Shown here in pieces: positions 1 through 6,828 of a stretch of DNA of 23,052 nt. Within the stretch, counting starts at the first letter, position 1; each line of letters starts with the position of its first letter. The position numbers and the translations under genes are program-made. The notes under the pieces are model-generated. The model was not told where the DNA came from. It saw nothing but the letters and a program-made list of their open reading frames with translations, and did not search any database. The DNA is taken from NCBI GenBank assembly GCA_009916335.1, contig SAAR01000018.1, forward strand, positions 1 to 23,052, in the 5' to 3' direction. The stretch is from Erysipelotrichia bacterium (GTDB lineage: Bacteria > Bacillota_I > Bacilli_A > Erysipelotrichales > Erysipelotrichaceae).

Positions 1-492
1 AGCCATATCAGCTCCACCTAAACGTCCAGAAACAGCTGTTTTAATTCCTTTTGCTCCTGCACGCATTGTTCTTTGAATTGCTTTTTTCTGTGCTGTTCTA
101 AATGATGCACGGTTTTCTAACTGATCAGCAATGCTTCTTGCAACAAGTTTAGCATCTAAATCTGGGTTAGCAATTTCCATTACTTTAATGTAAATGTTTT
201 TACCGTTTGTCATTTTCACTAACTTTTTCTTTAAACCTTCTACGACTTCACCACCATTAGCACCGATAACCATACCTGGTCTAGCTGTTTTGATGATTAC
301 ATCAACACGGTTTTTAGAACGTTCGATTTCTACTTTTGATACAGAAGCAGCTTTTAATTCAGCGAATAAAAATTCACGAATTTTAACGTCTTCTAATAAT
401 AAATCGGCATAATCCTTGTCAGCGTACCAACGTGATTCCCAATCACGAATAACACCAACTCTTAATCCGATAGGACTTACTTTCTGACCCAT
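1..492 (-). CDS. rpsC: 30S ribosomal protein S3 (3' part cut off by window edge)
   Basis: S3 is a small-subunit protein at the mRNA entry tunnel. The frame reads [18 protein letters not shown] from the ATG at 490-492 and stays open to base 1, giving 164 codons of a protein that is usually about 215-220 residues, so the C-terminal quarter is outside the window. A type-2 KH domain is visible with the GXXG loop GANG at residues 77-80, preceded by the typical RPGMVI stretch. The start is fixed by an AGGAGGTAG ribosome binding site just upstream. It is the last visible gene of the S10 operon and follows rplV by 10 bases, so it is surely cotranscribed. Nothing looks unusual in the visible part. Confidence 0.97.
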   Translation of the reverse strand, partial: MGQKVSPIGLRVGVIRDWESRWYADKDYADLLLEDVKIREFLFAELKAASVSKVEIERSKNRVDVIIKTARPGMVIGANGGEVVEGLKKKLVKMTNGKNIYIKVMEIANPDLDAKLVARSIADQLENRASFRTAQKKAIQRTMRAGAKGIKTAVSGRLGGADMA

Positions 493-502
493 GAGCTACC
501 TC

Positions 503-838
503 CTAATCTCTTTCTGCCACACATACAGTAATGTGTGATGTTCTCTTATGAATTGCACTAGCGTTTCCTTTTGCACGAGGCATGAAACGTTTTAAAGTTA
601 CTCCTTCGTTAACATAACATGAGCTAACGTAAAGTTTTTCTTCATTTAAATCATTGTTGTTTACTGCATTTGCTACTGCAGAGTTTAACACCTTTCCAAT
701 CGCTTCCGCAGCGAAGTTTGGTGTAAATCTTAAGATAGCAGCTGCTTCTTCTACATCTTTCCCACGGATAAGGTCGATAACTAAACGAGCTTTTCTAGGT
801 GGGATTCTTAATGTTTTTGCTGTTGCTTTAATTTCCAT
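503..838 (-). CDS. rplV: 50S ribosomal protein L22
   Basis: L22 binds 23S rRNA and lines the peptide exit tunnel. The product is 111 residues and starts [20 protein letters not shown]. The frame is open 26 codons further upstream (to 916), but that stretch is the rpsS gene read in another frame. The ATG at 836-838 with AGAGAGGAAA before it is the proper start, and it matches the family's usual length of about 110. The C-terminal part holds the extended tunnel loop ([20 protein letters not shown], near residues 84-103), the region where macrolide-resistance changes occur in this family; nothing odd stands out there. It lies between rpsS (13-base gap) and rpsC in the conserved S10 operon order. 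Confidence 0.96.
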   Translation of the reverse strand: MEIKATAKTLRIPPRKARLVIDLIRGKDVEEAAAILRFTPNFAAEAIGKVLNSAVANAVNNNDLNEEKLYVSSCYVNEGVTLKRFMPRAKGNASAIHKRTSHITVCVAERD

Positions 839-851
839 TATGATTTCCTCT

Positions 852-1130
852 CTATCTCTTAGCTTTCTTATCGTCTCCGCCGTGATCAGCGTATTTTCTA
901 GTTGGTACGAATTCACCTAATTTGTGCCCTACCATATCTTCTGTTACATAAACAGGTAAGTGTTCTTTACCATTGTAAACGGCAAAAGTGTGTTCCACAA
1001 ACTGTGGGAATATAGTTGAACGACGTGACCAAGTTTTAATCACTTCTTTTTTACCAGACGCATTTACTGCTTCAACTTTTTTCATTAAGTGATCATCACA
1101 GAAAGGTCCTTTTTTAAGACTACGACTCAT
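852..1130 (-). CDS. rpsS: 30S ribosomal protein S19
   Basis: S19 is a head protein of the small subunit, where it works with S13 near the A-site finger. The 92-residue product begins [20 protein letters not shown], the family's conserved N-terminus, and contains the expected [20 protein letters not shown] and [12 protein letters not shown] segments. Length and sequence are normal for bacteria. The start has a GGAGGAAAAAAGTAA ribosome binding region directly upstream. The gene sits 21 bases after rplB and 13 bases before rplV, as in other bacterial S10 operons. Confidence 0.97.
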   Translation of the reverse strand: MSRSLKKGPFCDDHLMKKVEAVNASGKKEVIKTWSRRSTIFPQFVEHTFAVYNGKEHLPVYVTEDMVGHKLGEFVPTRKYADHGGDDKKAKR

Positions 1131-1151
1131 TTACTTTTTTCCTCCTTTGCC

Positions 1152-1982
1152 TTATTTACTACGACGACGGACAATTAATTTGTCAGAAGCGTTTTTCTTT
1201 TTACGAGTAATGACACCCATAGCTTTTTTACCCCAAGGAGTCATTGGTGATTTACGTCCAATTGATGTACGTCCTTCCCCACCACCATGAGGGTGATCAT
1301 TAGGGTTCATAACAGAACCACGAACAGTAGGTCTAATTCCTTTCCATCTAGTTCTACCAGCTTTACCGATATTTACTAATGAATGGTCTTCATTTCCTAC
1401 AACTCCGATTGTCGCACGACAGTTAGCTAATACTTTTCTAACTTCTCCACTTGATAAACGAATAGTTACATATTTATCTTCAACCCCTAAGATTTGTGCT
1501 GAACATCCTGCACTTCTTGCCATCTGTCCACCTTTTCCAGGTTTTAATTCCACATTGTGAATAACACTACCTTCAGGAATATCTTTTAATTCAAGAGCGT
1601 TACCAACTTTAATATCAGCACCTTCTCCTGATTGCACTTTTGCTCCAACGCTTAAACCTTTTGGTGCTAAGATATATCTCTTTTCACCATCAGCATAGTT
1701 TAACAATGCAATGTTTGCAGATCTGTTTGGATCGTATTCAATTGTTGCAACTGTTGCTGGAATACCATCTTTATTTCTTTTGAAGTCGATAATACGGTAC
1801 TGACGTTTATGTCCTCCACCTTTATGGCGAGTAGTGATACGTCCGTTGTTATTACGACCAGCATTTTTACTTAATGATTCAGTCAATGAACGTTCTGGCT
1901 TACTAGCAGTAATTTCATCGAATGTTAAAGTTGTCATACCACGACGTCCAGGTGTGGTTGGCTTATACTTTTTAATACCCAT
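1152..1982 (-). CDS. rplB: 50S ribosomal protein L2
   Basis: L2 is a primary 23S rRNA-binding protein needed for subunit association and peptidyl-transferase centre assembly. The product is 276 residues, the usual bacterial length. It has the conserved N-terminus [18 protein letters not shown], the central RNA-binding barrel and, near residues 226-240, the signature [20 protein letters not shown], which includes the histidine implicated in peptidyl-transferase function in Escherichia coli L2. The C-terminal tail is rich in Lys and Arg. A GGAGGAAAAATTACA ribosome binding region precedes the ATG at 1980-1982. It follows rplW by 63 bases, the widest gap inside this operon; I see no clear terminator there. 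Confidence 0.98.
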   Translation of the reverse strand: MGIKKYKPTTPGRRGMTTLTFDEITASKPERSLTESLSKNAGRNNNGRITTRHKGGGHKRQYRIIDFKRNKDGIPATVATIEYDPNRSANIALLNYADGEKRYILAPKGLSVGAKVQSGEGADIKVGNALELKDIPEGSVIHNVELKPGKGGQMARSAGCSAQILGVEDKYVTIRLSSGEVRKVLANCRATIGVVGNEDHSLVNIGKAGRTRWKGIRPTVRGSVMNPNDHPHGGGEGRTSIGRKSPMTPWGKKAMGVITRKKKNASDKLIVRRRSK

Positions 1983-2045
1983 TGTAATTTTTCCTCCTAA
2001 CGCATTTTATACGAGAAATAGCGTGAATCTTCTCGACTATTTGAA

Positions 2046-2333
2046 TTATTCTCCAAATAGATTAATGTCTTGTCCTTTTGCAATCTTAACAATTGCTTTA
2101 CGAACAGCACTTGTTTTCCCAACGTATTTACCCATTCTCTTTGTTTTAGGTTTTACGTTTAGAATGTTAACTTTTTCAACTTTTACATTGAAAATTTCTT
2201 CAACAGCTTGTTTAACTTCTGTTTTGTTAGTTCCTTTCGCAACTTCAAATGTTACTTTGTTGTCTGCGTCCATACATTTCATCGTTTTTTCTGTAATGAT
2301 TGGACGAATGATAATGTCTCTAGCCTTACTCAT
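2046..2333 (-). CDS. rplW: 50S ribosomal protein L23
   Basis: L23 sits at the exit of the peptide tunnel and is the docking site for trigger factor and the signal recognition particle in bacteria. The product has 95 residues, normal for the family, with the conserved start [19 protein letters not shown] and the segment [21 protein letters not shown]. The ATG at 2331-2333 overlaps the rplD stop codon by one base (TAATG), so the two genes are probably translationally coupled. The ribosome binding site lies within the end of rplD (GAGGAGGTA, near 2340-2348). The Glu of the trigger-factor docking site in E. coli L23 falls in a region I cannot align safely by eye. Confidence 0.96.
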   Translation of the reverse strand: MSKARDIIIRPIITEKTMKCMDADNKVTFEVAKGTNKTEVKQAVEEIFNVKVEKVNILNVKPKTKRMGKYVGKTSAVRKAIVKIAKGQDINLFGE

Positions 2334-2962
2334 TATCCAAGTACCTCCTCAACCATTTTCACAGCACTTTCAGTGAAAACAATTTTGTTTGCATTTACAA
2401 TATCGTAAACATTGATTCCTTCTGCTAATACCATATTCATCGTAGCGATGTTTCTCATTGATAAATAAGCATTTTCGAAATCTTCTTCTGGCGAAACAAC
2501 AAATAATGTTTTCTTGCTCGCTCCAATATTTTCGATAATTTTATTGAAATCTTTTGTTTTTGGTGCAGCTAAATCAAATTTATCCACAACAATCATATCG
2601 TTAGTAAGCACTTTTTCAGATAATACAGATTTAAGTGCTAATCTTCTAACTTTTTTGTTTAATGAATATTTGTAACTTCTAGGAGTTGGTCCAAATACTG
2701 TTCCCCCTCCACGCCACTGTGTAGCTCTAATAGAACCTTGACGAGCACGACCAGTACCTTTTTGTCTGAATGGCTTACGACCACCACCACGCACTTCTGT
2801 ACGAGTCTTAGTATCGTGAGTACCCTGACGTTTAGAGGCCTGTTGCATAACAATTGCGTCGAAGATTACTTGTTGGTTTGGTTCAACTGCGAATACCTCA
2901 GGCTTTAAAGTAATCTCTTTTACTTTTTTTCCTTCTTGGTTAATAACTGTTAAGTTCGCCAT
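2333..2962 (-). CDS. rplD: 50S ribosomal protein L4
   Basis: L4 is an early-assembly 23S-binding protein whose long loop lines the exit tunnel. The correct start is the ATG at 2960-2962 ([13 protein letters not shown]), giving 209 residues. The frame is open for another 15 codons, but those overlap the end of rplC, and the GAGGAGGAAT ribosome binding site at about 2970-2978 points to this ATG. The extended tunnel loop [19 protein letters not shown] is visible at residues 59-77, followed by the conserved [10 protein letters not shown]. The gene begins 4 bases after the rplC stop and overlaps rplW by one base. In Gammaproteobacteria L4 represses this operon, but that mechanism is not established for Firmicutes. 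Confidence 0.97.
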   Translation of the reverse strand: MANLTVINQEGKKVKEITLKPEVFAVEPNQQVIFDAIVMQQASKRQGTHDTKTRTEVRGGGRKPFRQKGTGRARQGSIRATQWRGGGTVFGPTPRSYKYSLNKKVRRLALKSVLSEKVLTNDMIVVDKFDLAAPKTKDFNKIIENIGASKKTLFVVSPEEDFENAYLSMRNIATMNMVLAEGINVYDIVNANKIVFTESAVKMVEEVLG

Positions 2963-2966
2963 CTTC

Positions 2967-3668
2967 TTATTCCTCCTCAGTTGCAGCTTCTGTTGATGAG
3001 TAATCAACTAATGTCTTAGCTCCACCTTTAGCTTTGCTAGTTTTCACTGCAGATTTTACCATTACTAATCCTTTTTTAGGACCAGGAACGTTTCCTTTAA
3101 TTAACAAGTAGTTGTTTTCTACATCTACTTTGATAATTTCTAAGTTCTGGTTTGTCGTTGTGTATCCACCTTCTTGACCAGCCATTACTGTTCCTTTCGA
3201 GATTTTACCAGCTCTTGATGTAATCCCGATTGTAGCTAATGACCCAATGTGTCTATGGTGCATAGAACCATGTGATTTAGGACCAATTTTCGCATTGTTT
3301 CTAACCACTGTTCCCATAAATCCTTTACCTTTTGAAGTTCCTTGAACATCAACCATGTCCCCTGCTTCAAAAATATCAACTTTCACTTCATCTCCAAGTG
3401 AAACATTTAATTCATTTCCTCTGATTTCTTTCGCAAATTTCTTAGGAGCTGTGTTTGCTTTTGCTGCATGACCTTTACTAGCCTTAGTAGCTCTGCGTTC
3501 TTTCACATCTTCAAATCCTAATTGAACTGCTTCGTAACCATCGTTATCTACTGTTTTAACTTGTAATACAGTATTTGGTGTAGCTTCCACTACAGTAACA
3601 GGAATTAACACTCCATCTTCTGTGAAGACCTGAGTCATCCCGATTTTACGTCCTAATATACCTTTCAT
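2967..3668 (-). CDS. rplC: 50S ribosomal protein L3
   Basis: L3 is one of the two proteins that start large-subunit assembly and its loop reaches the peptidyl-transferase centre. The product starts [15 protein letters not shown] and carries the signature [14 protein letters not shown] near residues 110-123 and RAGKISKG further on. At 233 residues it is about 20-25 longer than Bacillus L3. The excess is a low-complexity C-terminal tail rich in Lys and Ala that ends in a run of Glu (STEAATEEE), a kind of tail that varies between lineages. The ribosome binding site is GGAGGTGTAAAC. It follows rpsJ by 11 bases. Confidence 0.97.
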   Translation of the reverse strand: MKGILGRKIGMTQVFTEDGVLIPVTVVEATPNTVLQVKTVDNDGYEAVQLGFEDVKERRATKASKGHAAKANTAPKKFAKEIRGNELNVSLGDEVKVDIFEAGDMVDVQGTSKGKGFMGTVVRNNAKIGPKSHGSMHHRHIGSLATIGITSRAGKISKGTVMAGQEGGYTTTNQNLEIIKVDVENNYLLIKGNVPGPKKGLVMVKSAVKTSKAKGGAKTLVDYSSTEAATEEE

Positions 3669-3679
3669 GTTTACACCTC

Positions 3680-3991
3680 CTATAACTTGATCTCGATGTC
3701 AACACCACTAGGTAATTCTAAACGACTTAATGCGTCGATAGTTTCTGCACTAGGGCCAACAATTTCAATTAAACGTTTGTGTGTTCTAATTTCAAATTGT
3801 TCACGAGAATCCTTATATTTGTGTACCGCACGCAGAATTGTAACAACCTGCTTTTCAGTTGGTAATGGTACTGGACCAACAATCTTTTTAGCACCGTGAG
3901 CTTGTGCTGATTCCACGATCTTTTCTGCTGATGCATCTAAAGTTCTGTGTTCATACGCTTTTAATCTAATACGTACGCTATTTTTTGCCAT
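3680..3991 (-). CDS. rpsJ: 30S ribosomal protein S10 / NusE
   Basis: S10 is a small-subunit head protein and, as NusE, also joins transcription antitermination complexes and links RNA polymerase to the ribosome through NusG. The 103-residue product begins [21 protein letters not shown] and ends [12 protein letters not shown], both typical. It contains the conserved [16 protein letters not shown] loop and the [13 protein letters not shown] segment as [10 protein letters not shown]. The ribosome binding site AAAGGAGAT lies upstream of the ATG at 3989-3991. It is the first gene of the S10 operon and has its own promoter and a structured leader of more than 100 bases. Confidence 0.98.
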   Translation of the reverse strand: MAKNSVRIRLKAYEHRTLDASAEKIVESAQAHGAKKIVGPVPLPTEKQVVTILRAVHKYKDSREQFEIRTHKRLIEIVGPSAETIDALSRLELPSGVDIEIKL

Positions 3992-4003
3992 GATAAATCT
4001 CCT

Positions 4004-4108
4004 TTCATCTATAATGATTTATAGACTCGCTCGATGCGAATTCCCCAACCCACTTCCATGACAACGTTTATCAGTGTGTCAGCAACCTCGCACGTCTATG
4101 CGGTCGTG
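4004..4108 (-). promoter_or_regulatory. Structured 5' leader of the S10 operon
   Basis: Between the rpsJ promoter and its ribosome binding site lies a G+C-richer stretch unlike the A+T-rich DNA around it. On the minus strand it reads CGACCGCATAGACGTGCGAGG, then GTTGCTGACACAC, and ends with GAGCGAGTCTATAAATC. The ATAGAC near the 5' end is complementary to GTCTAT near the 3' end, so the leader can close on itself with one long-range stem and inner hairpins. A similar GCATAGACGTGCGAGGTTGCTGACAC block occurs, as I recall, ahead of rpsJ in other Firmicutes. If so this is a conserved cis-acting leader, perhaps for ribosomal-protein feedback. The function is inference. Confidence 0.5.
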
Positions 4109-4113
4109 ATGAT

Positions 4114-4142
4114 ATTTTAACACATACACCCTTGTTGTACAA
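4114..4142 (-). promoter_or_regulatory. Sigma-A type promoter for the S10 operon
   Basis: On the minus strand TTGTAC (4137-4142) is followed after 17 bases by TAAAAT (4114-4119). The boxes match the housekeeping consensus in 4 and 5 of 6 positions with optimal spacing. Transcription would start near 4107, at the head of the structured rpsJ leader. Confidence 0.7.
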
Positions 4143-4478
4143 GAGCTTTTTTCACTTTTTTTCATTTTCTTAAAAATGGCTAAAAACACGATAAAGACGA
4201 GGCTTTTTTAAACAATCGTCCAGCTCTTTTAAAAGGGAAAAACACTTTGTTTCATCAATCTACCATTGTATTTTTCAAAATGAATAAACGGATCTTTTTA
4301 TTGCTTTTTACAGCTAAAACCTGTTTTTTTATATCATCATCGTTATTATCACTAGATTATCTTGCTCATTTTTTACACGTTTTTTCCCCATGTAAAATGA
4401 TTATATCCATTTACCCTACATGCATAAAAGCAATGCATAGGCACATAATCTTTTCTTTTTTTCACTGTCTAATCGTGC
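4143..4478. other. Divergent intergenic region between rpsJ and the hydrogenase gene
   Basis: No gene is supported here; the plus-strand frame at 4247-4486 has no ribosome binding site and very biased composition. The stretch is strongly A+T-rich with long T runs. Two ATGCAT hexamers (4420-4425 and 4433-4438) separated by 7 bases lie about 55 bases upstream of the hydrogenase -10 box. They could be an operator half-site pair, but this is weak. Confidence 0.3.
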
Positions 4479-4512
4479 TAAAATAAAAATAGAAATGTTA
4501 TACATAAAGGAG
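4476..4512 (+). promoter_or_regulatory. Extended -10 promoter and ribosome binding site of the hydrogenase gene
   Basis: TGCTAAAAT at 4476-4484 is an extended -10 element (TG-n-TAAAAT). No good -35 box is present; only a T-rich stretch lies at the right distance, which is tolerated by extended -10 promoters. The ribosome binding site AAAGGAG is at 4506-4512, five bases before the ATG at 4518. Confidence 0.5.
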
Positions 4513-4517
4513 ATATT

Positions 4518-6038
4518 ATGAGAGGAATCTATTCATCACTAAGCGACATTAGAAGAAAAGTATTTGTAGAGGTGGCAAAATTAGCCTATGAAGGAAACGA
4601 TTATTCACGCATTGAAACCTTACCTTATAAAATTATACCAGGAGAAATCGCTACCTATCGAGATAGCGTATTCATGGAGCGAGCCATTGTTGGTGAACGT
4701 ATTCGTTTAACTATGGGTTTACCCCTACGCCCAGCAAATCGCCCTGCTCCTATTTCTGAAGGTATTGAGGACAGTATTAAAGCAGAAAAGTATTATGAAC
4801 CACCATTAATTAATATTATTAATTTTGCCTGCAATTCTTGTGCAGAAAAACGCATTACTATTTCTGATGGTTGTCAAGGTTGTTTAGCACACCCTTGTCA
4901 TGAAGTATGCCCTAAAGATGCGATTTACTTTGAAAATGGGAAAGCCCACATTGATCAAGAAAAATGCATTCAATGTGGAAGATGTAAAGACGCTTGCCCT
5001 TATGAAGCAATTTTAAAGCAGGAACGCCCTTGTGCAAAAGCTTGTGGAATGGACGCTATTGAATCTGATGAATATGGTCGTGCGAAAATCAATTACGATA
5101 AATGTGTATCTTGTGGTATGTGCTTGGTAAGTTGTCCTTTTGGGGCGATTGCTGATAAAAGTCAAATTTTCCAATTAATTCAAGCGATTAATGAAGGCGA
5201 TGAAATCATTGCTGCGATTGCTCCTGCTTTTGTTGGACAATTCGGCATGCAGGCAACCCCTGCAAAAATTAAACAAGCCATGAAACAATTAGGTTTTGCA
5301 GACACTAAAGAGGTAGCGATTGGTGCTGATTTATGTACGATTGAAGAAGCCGAAGATTTCATTAAAAATGTCCCAGACAAACAACCATTCATGGCAACCT
5401 CTTGTTGTCCTTCATGGTCAATGATGGCAAAAAAATTATTCCCTGAGTTTAAATCCTATATTTCTATGGCATTAACACCGATGGTATTGACAGCTCGTTT
5501 AATGAAAGAAGAACATCCAAACGCAAAAGTTGTTTTCATCGGACCATGTGCCGCTAAAAAACTAGAGGCATCTCGTAAATCCGTACGCAGTGAAGTAGAT
5601 TTCGTTTTAACCTTTGAAGAATTAGCAGGTATGTTTGAAGCAAAGGGCATTGATTTTGCAAAAATGGAAGGCGAAGAGGATCCATTTACGATTGCTAGTG
5701 GTGATGGTCGAGGCTTTGCCATCAGCAATGGTGTCGCGAATGCAGTAGTCAACTGTATCAAGCAAAAATATCCTGAACGTGAAATCAAAACGATGTCAGC
5801 ACAAGGCTTACGCAATTGTAAACAAATGTTACAAGTGGCAAAAACAGGCAAGTATGATGGGTATTTATTAGAGGGTATGGGTTGTCCTGGTGGCTGTGTC
5901 GCTGGAGCTGGTACCTTACAATCCATTGTCAAATCCACTGCATTAGTAAATAAATACAAAAATGACAGTAACTTAAAGAACGCTGAAGATAATCAATATA
6001 AAGATCGCTTAGATGAATTAGTGCATAAATTTGACTAA
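4518..6038 (+). CDS. Monomeric [FeFe] hydrogenase, group-B-like
   Basis: The 506-residue protein should interconvert protons plus reduced ferredoxin and H2 in the cytoplasm. The N-terminal half carries cysteine clusters for several [4Fe-4S] centres: C105/C108/C119/C122/C127/C131, then two ferredoxin-type motifs C150-C153-C156-C160 and C186-C199-C202-C206 with extra cysteines C172 and C176. The H-cluster domain has L1 TSCCPSW (294-300), L2 GPCAAKK (342-348) and L3 EGMGCPGGC (452-460), so the four cluster ligands C297, C344, C456, C460 and the proton-relay C296 are present. In prototypic group A enzymes L2 begins MPC; the Gly at 342 and the unusual N-terminal cluster pattern fit group B. There is no signal peptide. 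It is a single-gene unit ending at a bidirectional terminator; no maturases (HydEFG) are in the window. Physiological direction is unknown. Confidence 0.88.
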   Translation: MRGIYSSLSDIRRKVFVEVAKLAYEGNDYSRIETLPYKIIPGEIATYRDSVFMERAIVGERIRLTMGLPLRPANRPAPISEGIEDSIKAEKYYEPPLINIINFACNSCAEKRITISDGCQGCLAHPCHEVCPKDAIYFENGKAHIDQEKCIQCGRCKDACPYEAILKQERPCAKACGMDAIESDEYGRAKINYDKCVSCGMCLVSCPFGAIADKSQIFQLIQAINEGDEIIAAIAPAFVGQFGMQATPAKIKQAMKQLGFADTKEVAIGADLCTIEEAEDFIKNVPDKQPFMATSCCPSWSMMAKKLFPEFKSYISMALTPMVLTARLMKEEHPNAKVVFIGPCAAKKLEASRKSVRSEVDFVLTFEELAGMFEAKGIDFAKMEGEEDPFTIASGDGRGFAISNGVANAVVNCIKQKYPEREIKTMSAQGLRNCKQMLQVAKTGKYDGYLLEGMGCPGGCVAGAGTLQSIVKSTALVNKYKNDSNLKNAEDNQYKDRLDELVHKFD

Positions 6039-6048
6039 TATTAAAAAA

Positions 6049-6098
6049 AGGAAATGAAAGACACGTTGCACATCGTGAACTTCATTTCCTATCTTTTT
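6049..6098. terminator. Bidirectional terminator between hydrogenase and thiT
   Basis: The arms AGGAAATGAA (6049-6058) and TTCATTTCCT (6081-6090) pair perfectly, and CACG/CGTG pair inside them. A T-rich tail (ATCTTTTTA) follows on the plus strand and a run of seven A precedes it, giving a U-tract on the minus strand. It can end both the plus-strand hydrogenase transcript and the minus-strand thiT transcript, and overlaps the last codon of thiT. Confidence 0.8.
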
Positions 6099-6606
6099 AT
6101 TTATTCATATATGGTTTTAAATACTTGTGAAGTAGTGGCACCAACACTAAACCTAATAGTAAAGTTGGAATCATGTACGAAGCCTGATAAAGAATACTTC
6201 CCCAAAGATCCACACCCCAAATAACAACACCAGAAATGGTACTGCAAATAAAACGTACGCCATTTGTGAATAGAACTCCTGTATAAAAATATGCAAAATT
6301 TGGTAATAAACAAGCAATTCCATAAACACTGAAAGCCAAGAAATAATCTAACAAGAACCCGATTAAATCAGGTGTATACATCGGTCCAGTAATAAACTGC
6401 AAGAAAACCGATAATACAGAAACAAGCAACCCTTTTTGCCAACCTAAATGATAACTTGCCATTAAAAGAGCAATCGTAGAAACGCCTAATGAACCTCCAT
6501 TTGGCATCTGGAAAACAGGTAATGCATTGATGAATACATCAAGCACAATAAATAAGGCAATATAAAATGCCATCAATACTAGATCTTTAGTTTTAAAATT
6601 TTTCAT
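6097..6606 (-). CDS. thiT: Thiamine transporter ThiT (ECF substrate-binding S component)
   Basis: A 169-residue very hydrophobic protein with about six predicted membrane helices, the size of ThiT. ThiT binds thiamine outside the cell and works with the shared energizing module EcfA-EcfA'-EcfT, which is not in this window. Family hallmarks are PNGGSLGVSTIALLMASYHLGWQKG (near residues 35-59), LLDYFLAFSVYGIA (85-98) and NGVRFICSTISGVVIWG (114-130), which match the loop and helix motifs that hold thiamine. The assignment is strengthened by the TPP riboswitch directly upstream. The ATG at 6604-6606 is placed by GGAGG at 6616-6620, separated from it by GTG and seven T. It is a single-gene unit. 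Confidence 0.92.
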   Translation of the reverse strand: MKNFKTKDLVLMAFYIALFIVLDVFINALPVFQMPNGGSLGVSTIALLMASYHLGWQKGLLVSVLSVFLQFITGPMYTPDLIGFLLDYFLAFSVYGIACLLPNFAYFYTGVLFTNGVRFICSTISGVVIWGVDLWGSILYQASYMIPTLLLGLVLVPLLHKYLKPYMNK

Positions 6607-6659
6607 AAAAAAACACCTCCATGAGGCGCAGCAAGTTACTTATCGTTAAAAATAAGTGT
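6607..6659 (-). terminator. Riboswitch expression platform: terminator that also holds the thiT ribosome binding site
   Basis: On the minus strand CGCCTC (6623-6628) pairs with GAGGTG (6614-6619) around a three-base loop, and seven T follow at 6607-6613, immediately before the ATG. It looks like a short intrinsic terminator whose 3' arm is also the Shine-Dalgarno sequence. Upstream, ACTTAT and ATAAGT can form a further small hairpin. Whether control is by termination, by hiding the ribosome binding site, or both cannot be told from sequence. Confidence 0.6.
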
Positions 6660-6758
6660 AGACTCCCTACGCTAGTACTAACTAGATCAGGTCATGAGGG
6701 ACCGGTAAATTACACATCTCAGCTTCTTCATAGTAATATAAAGCAAGCGCCCCTGTCT
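6660..6758 (-). promoter_or_regulatory. TPP (thiamine pyrophosphate) riboswitch aptamer
   Basis: The minus strand holds the THI-box landmarks in the right order: GGGGCGC near the 5' end, GCTGAGAT, and then ACCTGATCTAGTTAGTACTA followed by GCGTAGGGA. AGAC (6755-6758) and GTCT (6660-6663) close stem P1. GCTT/AAGC can form P3 next to CTGAGA, and CTAG-TTAGTA-CTAG forms P5. By family knowledge, TPP binding lowers expression of thiamine synthesis or uptake genes; here the target is thiT. Confidence 0.95.
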
Positions 6759-6768
6759 TGACTTATTT

Positions 6769-6797
6769 ATTATAGGATAATCACTTATAAATTACAA
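6769..6797 (-). promoter_or_regulatory. Sigma-A type promoter of the riboswitch-thiT unit
   Basis: On the minus strand TTGTAA (6792-6797) and a perfect TATAAT (6769-6774) are separated by 17 bases. The start point would lie a few bases before the aptamer's P1 stem, as expected for a riboswitch transcript. Confidence 0.8.
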
Positions 6798-6828
6798 GTT
6801 CTTTCGTTCTCCTATTCCTCTTTTTTCT

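Noticed and set aside
1834..2376. Plus-strand open frame of 180 codons across rplB and rplW.
   Set aside because: It is a shadow of two conserved ribosomal protein genes on the minus strand and lacks a ribosome binding site.
5456..5959. Long minus-strand open frame (167 codons) inside the hydrogenase gene.
   Set aside because: It is the antisense shadow of a well-supported gene with all H-cluster motifs on the plus strand.
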